NCBI RefSeq assembly: GCF_042242105.1
Contig: NC_092027.1
Location: 1,008,006-1,072,005, forward strand
Origin: Pempheris klunzingeri
Lineage: Eukaryota > Chordata > Actinopteri > Acropomatiformes > Pempheridae
Length of the DNA stretch: 64,000 bases
Direction: 5' to 3'
Part shown: piece after piece, positions 60,607-64,000 of the stretch
How positions within the stretch are numbered: position 1 is the first letter of the stretch
Layout of the letters: each line of letters begins with the position of its first letter
Program-made: the position numbers and the translations under genes
The notes under the pieces: model-generated
The model's input: the letters and a program-made list of their open reading frames with translations, nothing else
What the model was told of the DNA's origin: nothing
The model's database searches: none

Positions 60607-63399
60607 CACTTATTTCTGTGCTCCTGGCATCTCTGTGATTCTGTTTCTAAAAACTTGTGTGAGACGAGCACAAACGCTCAGAGAGGTCAGAGAGTGAAGG
60701 AGTCTGGAGCAGATTAAGCTTTTGTTTTAATTGAGCTCTTCCTGTAATTGGTCTCACATTGGCCCACAATGCACTCTGCTCCAGTGACACACTTCTCTGG
60801 AGTCGGCTCCGTGTATCCTCAGGGTGCTCGACACGCCAACTGTAGTCTGCAGCTTCTCCACTTCCCAATTAAAGACGGACATTAGAGCCAAACCAGGAGT
60901 GCAACTTACTGAACGTCTTATCGTAACACGAGCACTTTGATTTAGCTCCTAACTTTCCACTTTTACATCCAGGATGTGAGAAGTCTTTGCTAGCTGACTT
61001 GTTATAATTTCACTTTTCTATATTTTCATATTCTTAAATCTGCAATAATTCTTTTTTTGACTTGTGAGCAGTGTAAACAAGCTGTGAACACATTTACATT
61101 CTAAGTTAATATGACAGAAACATGAGAGATTTCTGTATTTGTGGTTTCCACCCAAACACATGATGTCACCAGCTTAGATGAGTTTTAACTGGACTTTAAC
61201 CCATCACTGTGATCACAGCTCCTCTCTGACTGTGTCTCTGTGACTAAAACTAAATCTGAAATGGGAACGGAAACAGTTTGATAAATGAAAACATTCATCA
61301 AACATGACCACAAGTGAGCAGTTTTAAGATGAAAAGCTTTAAAGGAGGTTCATTAGAAGGAGCTAAGTGGACAGAGAGGTCCACAGTCTGACAGGAAGAC
61401 CCTGATCTGATCTCTGTTCAGCTCAAGCTGTGACCTGTGGGTGACCAGCTGCATATTAATAAGCAGATTAGATTCTGAGTCACACAAATGAGATATCTCT
61501 GGTTCAGAATCGCCTGACCTGATTTTAATTATCTGAAAATCTGGTGCATTTTTAGACATTTAGTCTTCTGGCATTTAGAAACAACACTAATTAAAGGTCA
61601 AAGTCTTTAACTGAAACAACACTTCTGGTCAGATTTGAACAGGACGACACATTTTGGCTCTTTAGTGCAGAACTCATTAATGATGTGGCTGATAGAAGTC
61701 AGACTTTCTGCTTCACTCACTTTATTTAACAACAACAGACGGAGATGATGAATGGCTCATGCAGCATGCTGTTTCTCTGGCTCTCACAGGTGCTCAGGTG
61801 TGTGTTGGTGCTCTTTTCTACCTTTTTTAAAGGTCTTGACATCAAACAACCGGCAGTGATGAAGGTCGACCGTGTCTGGTCCAAAAAGTTGTACTTGAAA
61901 AAATCAGAACACCTCAGACTGCGGAGACACAAACCATAAATAAACCCAACTCCCCACAGACGGTTTCGTCACTTCCAGTTTTTGTTCTTATGTCACTCGG
62001 ATTGAACTCTGATTGGCTCTGCCGCAGATCCAGTGGGCGAAATTGGTTTGGGGTCCAAATCATGCTGACAGTGCAGAAAGTGGAGACACAGCCAGTGCTG
62101 AACTATGTGTGTGTGTGGAGGGGGAACACGAGCTGCTGGAAGTTGTTGCGGTGACTGAAAGTGTGAGCCGACGGATGCTGGAGGCGAGTGTGAGGAGTTC
62201 AGGTTGAGCAAACGGAGTCTCGTCTCTTTGCTGCTGCTGCAGGAGCTTTAAGTGAAGCGTCAAACGTTAATTAGTGAACTTCTCATGTGCTGTGATGTCT
62301 TCTCTCTGCAGAGACCCTGGAGCCCTCGCCGCCGACTGCAGCTCAGATCAGATATGGTGAGAGATTAGACACACACACACACACACACACTTATCCTCTA
62401 TGTTTTGGAAAGAAATTGCTTAGTGATGTTCCTCCGTCAGCACTTCTACGCTGTCAGCACTTCTGGTTTGAAGACTTTTTAAATAAATACTTTCAGTAGT
62501 TGCTCCTTTTTTGCGTTGATGGTGGAAATCAAAGCTGTCTGAGCCACTGACCAGACCACCGTTAGCTTTGTGGTGTTTTCCGGTCAATCATTTCATCAAA
62601 TCACATTTGGTTCTGTGAAGTCTGAGCATCAGAGGCTCAGTAACCTCATAATCAGACTCCAGATCAGAACCCACGAGGAAGGAGTCATTTTCAAAACAAC
62701 ATTTCCACACAGTGGGACACTGAGGGGCCCAGCAGGGCTCAGATAAAGTAGAACGTGATATTTGTTTACCCCAGACTGCCAAACCAAGAGGACAGATGAA
62801 TGATGATTATTTTCCAGCATTTTGATATACCAATGTAGTAAACTAATAATAATGATATGAATTAGATTAATAATAGTAAGTAAACTATTTTCTTAGCCTC
62901 AGAACATAAAACCTGCTGACTTTAAGAAACTTAAGGACATTTTAATGGGTATATTTTACCCTGTTTTGCATTTTTTACTTATTATTATTGAAATAATATG
63001 CTTTTATATTATTATTTTAACCCAAACCATGATCTTTTCCTGAACCTAACCAGCTGATATGTTGGGTCAACTGATAATAATAAAGTAAAGCTGAAATATA
63101 GAAGTTACCTGCCACCGTTAGCCGTTCTTTATTCTGTGTAAATAATTCCAATGTTGTCTGTTGGCAGTTTTGTTCCACAACGCGCTCCCCTTCATTGGGT
63201 TTGGTTTCCTGGATAATGCCATCATGATTGCAGCGGTGAGTGATGAAGCTGAAGTTTAACTGGAGTTAGAAAACACAGATTTAGTTAAAAATGGAACAGA
63301 ATCTACATTTTCTTCGTCTCTCCTTCTCGTCTTCTGCTCTCCAGGGAACGCAGATTGAGCTCTCCATCGGGGTCACACTGGGGATCTCCACCATGGCTG
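42379..63399 (+). CDS. tmem65: Transmembrane protein 65, first four coding exons (3' end outside window)
   Basis: Exons: 42379-42634, 62312-62356, 63168-63235, 63345-63399, with the last codon split. They give 141 complete codons. The N-terminus MLKLCLRRALRPALLKLPAA is basic and free of acids, as in mitochondrial presequences. Then come RAKEFIYRLQPKERTCLLKE and LQSFESIAIAQ, shared with human TMEM65 (RDFIY, ERSCLLKEL, FESIAIAQ). Exon 3 gives FHNALPFIGFGFLDNAIMI and exon 4 GTQIELSIGVTLGISTMA, the first membrane segments. TMEM65 is an inner mitochondrial membrane protein tied to mitochondrial sodium-calcium exchange. About 100 further residues with the remaining membrane segments should follow beyond the window. 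Intron 1 is 19.7 kb, by far the largest here. Confidence 0.95.
42748..43430 (+). mobile_element. Foldback MITE, near full length (copy 6), in tmem65 intron 1
   Basis: The left end taaaggatgattctggtatt and the reverse complement of the right end (ttaatgtataattctggtat) match over about 35 bp with several differences. TA lies at both outer edges. The interior is itself a long imperfect inverted repeat around about 43090. One side has ccagactacattcacaaaaa and the other ttttgtcaaaggagtctggt. It has no ORF. Confidence 0.8.
43431..48009 (+). other. tmem65 intron 1, proximal part
   Basis: No coding sequence supported. It includes a GA-rich tract (45019-45040), the C-rich 11 bp repeat at 45500-45550 and a (CTC)n run near 46135-46157. 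Some low-repeat AT-rich blocks, such as 47450-47600 with TTAATTAG, could be conserved non-coding elements. Confidence 0.45.
45500..45550 (-). repeat. CCCCCCGTCCT tandem repeat, G-quadruplex-forming on minus strand
   Basis: Four tandem units of 11 bp. The minus strand carries at least four runs of five to seven G separated by AGGAC, which meets the simple four-tract G-quadruplex rule. Confidence 0.85.
48010..48260 (+). mobile_element. Foldback MITE fragment (copy 7)
   Basis: Contains cccacaataacataaataaa, gaccagcagctcctgtgttc, tgtttttgtgaatgtagtct, ctgtctctgtaaggatcctc and ttagaatacaaatctgagtc. This is the centre and one arm only. It lies in tmem65 intron 1. Confidence 0.75.
48261..53580 (+). 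other. tmem65 intron 1, middle part
   Basis: No coding sequence supported. It includes (GT)n at 50850-50874, a GA run at 53311-53330, and a ccttaaaaagcc/cttaaaaagtcttaaa segment at 51505-51570 resembling a dispersed fish repeat. Confidence 0.4.
53581..54035. repeat. gctgcaactaa-type dispersed repeat, near full length
   Basis: One end is gagctgcagtgatcaatcga ttagtc and the other aaaataatcattatttgcag ccc, so the two ends are inverted repeats of each other. The interior has cctctcaaatgtgaaaatta and gacagcaaactgaatatatc, hallmarks of the common fish element. Length is about 455 bp. It has no ORF. Confidence 0.75.
54036..57685 (+). other. tmem65 intron 1, distal part A
   Basis: No coding sequence supported. 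Simple repeats: T19-20 at 54790-54810, (GT)n followed by (CTGT)n at 56189-56260, and (AC)n at 56641-56660. Confidence 0.4.
57686..57880 (-). mobile_element. 5'-truncated LINE 3' end, reverse orientation
   Basis: The plus strand reads aagattaagatgcaccttta, ttcatcccccaaatgggaaa, ttcacatttacac, then AT-rich sequence. It has the same layout as the element at 23732, so it is probably the same or a sister LINE family, again only the 3' tail. Confidence 0.5.
57881..62311 (+). other. tmem65 intron 1, distal part B
   Basis: No coding sequence supported. The block 57950-58230 is free of simple repeats and has balanced composition with several TTAAT/ATTA motifs, a candidate conserved non-coding element. 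(AC)n lies at 60559-60604 and a GGA-rich tract at 60362-60395. Confidence 0.4.
62369..62390. repeat. (AC)11 at 12 nt from the tmem65 exon 2 donor
   Basis: The intron begins gtgagagattag and then pure AC repeat. Confidence 0.9.
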
Positions 63400-64000
63400 G
63401 TGAGTGAACGACTGGGGATTCGGACCGTCTGCGTTCGGCCTTCGTCTGAAGTGTTTGAGATCTGCTGATAATATTCAGATGTGTACGGCACATTCAGTCT
63501 GGGTATTTACTATAATTTGTTGAGGTTTCAACAAGTCTTTATGGTTACAACTGAGATTTCTCTGATTTCTTTTTAATAGGAATTGTTCCACTAAAATATA
63601 TAAATACATAACTTACCATGAAAAATGGTGTCATCTTAATATAATCCCCTTTTTATTATTAATTATCTGCAGTGTTGTGTTCAATATTAACAGAACAGAA
63701 ACCCCGTCTGTGCAAGATCCTTTTTCTTTTTATTGAACTTCAGAGCACATCACAGAAAGAGTCGGCCCAACGCACACATACACAAACATGAGCAGGGAGC
63801 CTACGTTTAATGTTTGGATACTAAATTCTGTTCAAAGTAGGAGAGGAAAGGTTTCCAGACTTGAATTGACACCAACCGTAGTGCCAGTAACAACAGAAGG
63901 GCTCAGGCACGACACTGTGCATCTCTGAGAGCAAACACTCAGGAGCTACTCCAAATAATGTGAGTCCTGGGTCTGTCTGTGTCCCTTTACTCCAGATATC
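63400..64000 (+). other. tmem65 intron 4 (partial)
   Basis: Starts with donor gtgagtga. No further coding exon is seen before the window ends. Confidence 0.7.

Overview
This window is nuclear DNA from a ray-finned, probably percomorph, fish. Seven protein genes with short GT-AG introns can be read exon by exon, and each encoded protein looks vertebrate. The proopiomelanocortin has the teleost form without gamma-MSH. The space between exons is full of CA/TG microsatellites and short dispersed repeats typical of fish. No bacterial, organellar, viral or CRISPR features were seen.

Layout from left to right: (1) a small C2H2 zinc-finger gene (+, 64-2974) whose single intron is almost entirely a 1.5 kb minisatellite; (2) pomc (-, coding exons 5719-4697, probable untranslated first exon and TATA box near 7.0 kb); (3) a secreted fibrinogen-domain gene (+, 11929-15948); (4) ndufb9 (-, 20294-16862); (5) tatdn1 (+, 20645-27860), divergent from ndufb9 and 350 bp from it; (6) rnf139/TRC8 (+, 28992-36309); (7) the first four coding exons of tmem65 (+, 42379-63399, continuing past the window), with a 19.7 kb first intron.

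Genes 4-7 match the human 8q24.13 cluster TMEM65-TRMT12-RNF139-TATDN1-NDUFB9. There are two differences: rnf139 appears inverted relative to its neighbours, and no trmt12 is visible between rnf139 and tmem65. Two of the cluster products are mitochondrial (the complex I accessory subunit NDUFB9 and the inner-membrane protein TMEM65), and RNF139 is an ER membrane E3 ligase. The shared ndufb9/tatdn1 promoter and the tmem65 promoter carry ZNF143-like and ETS (GABP-like) motifs, which suit housekeeping mitochondrial genes. The rnf139 promoter carries a dense ACGTC (CRE/ATF-like) cluster.

The most unusual structure lies in the non-coding DNA. A foldback (long inverted repeat) MITE family is scattered through introns, and two arms 10 kb apart in opposite orientation are almost identical. 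CA repeats sit within about 15 nt of the 5' splice site in four different genes, and in one of them a GT-rich tract lies at the opposite end of the same intron. A perfect (AC)32 abuts the pomc TATA box. The znf minisatellite carries a 10 bp palindrome in essentially every one of its ~75-80 units.
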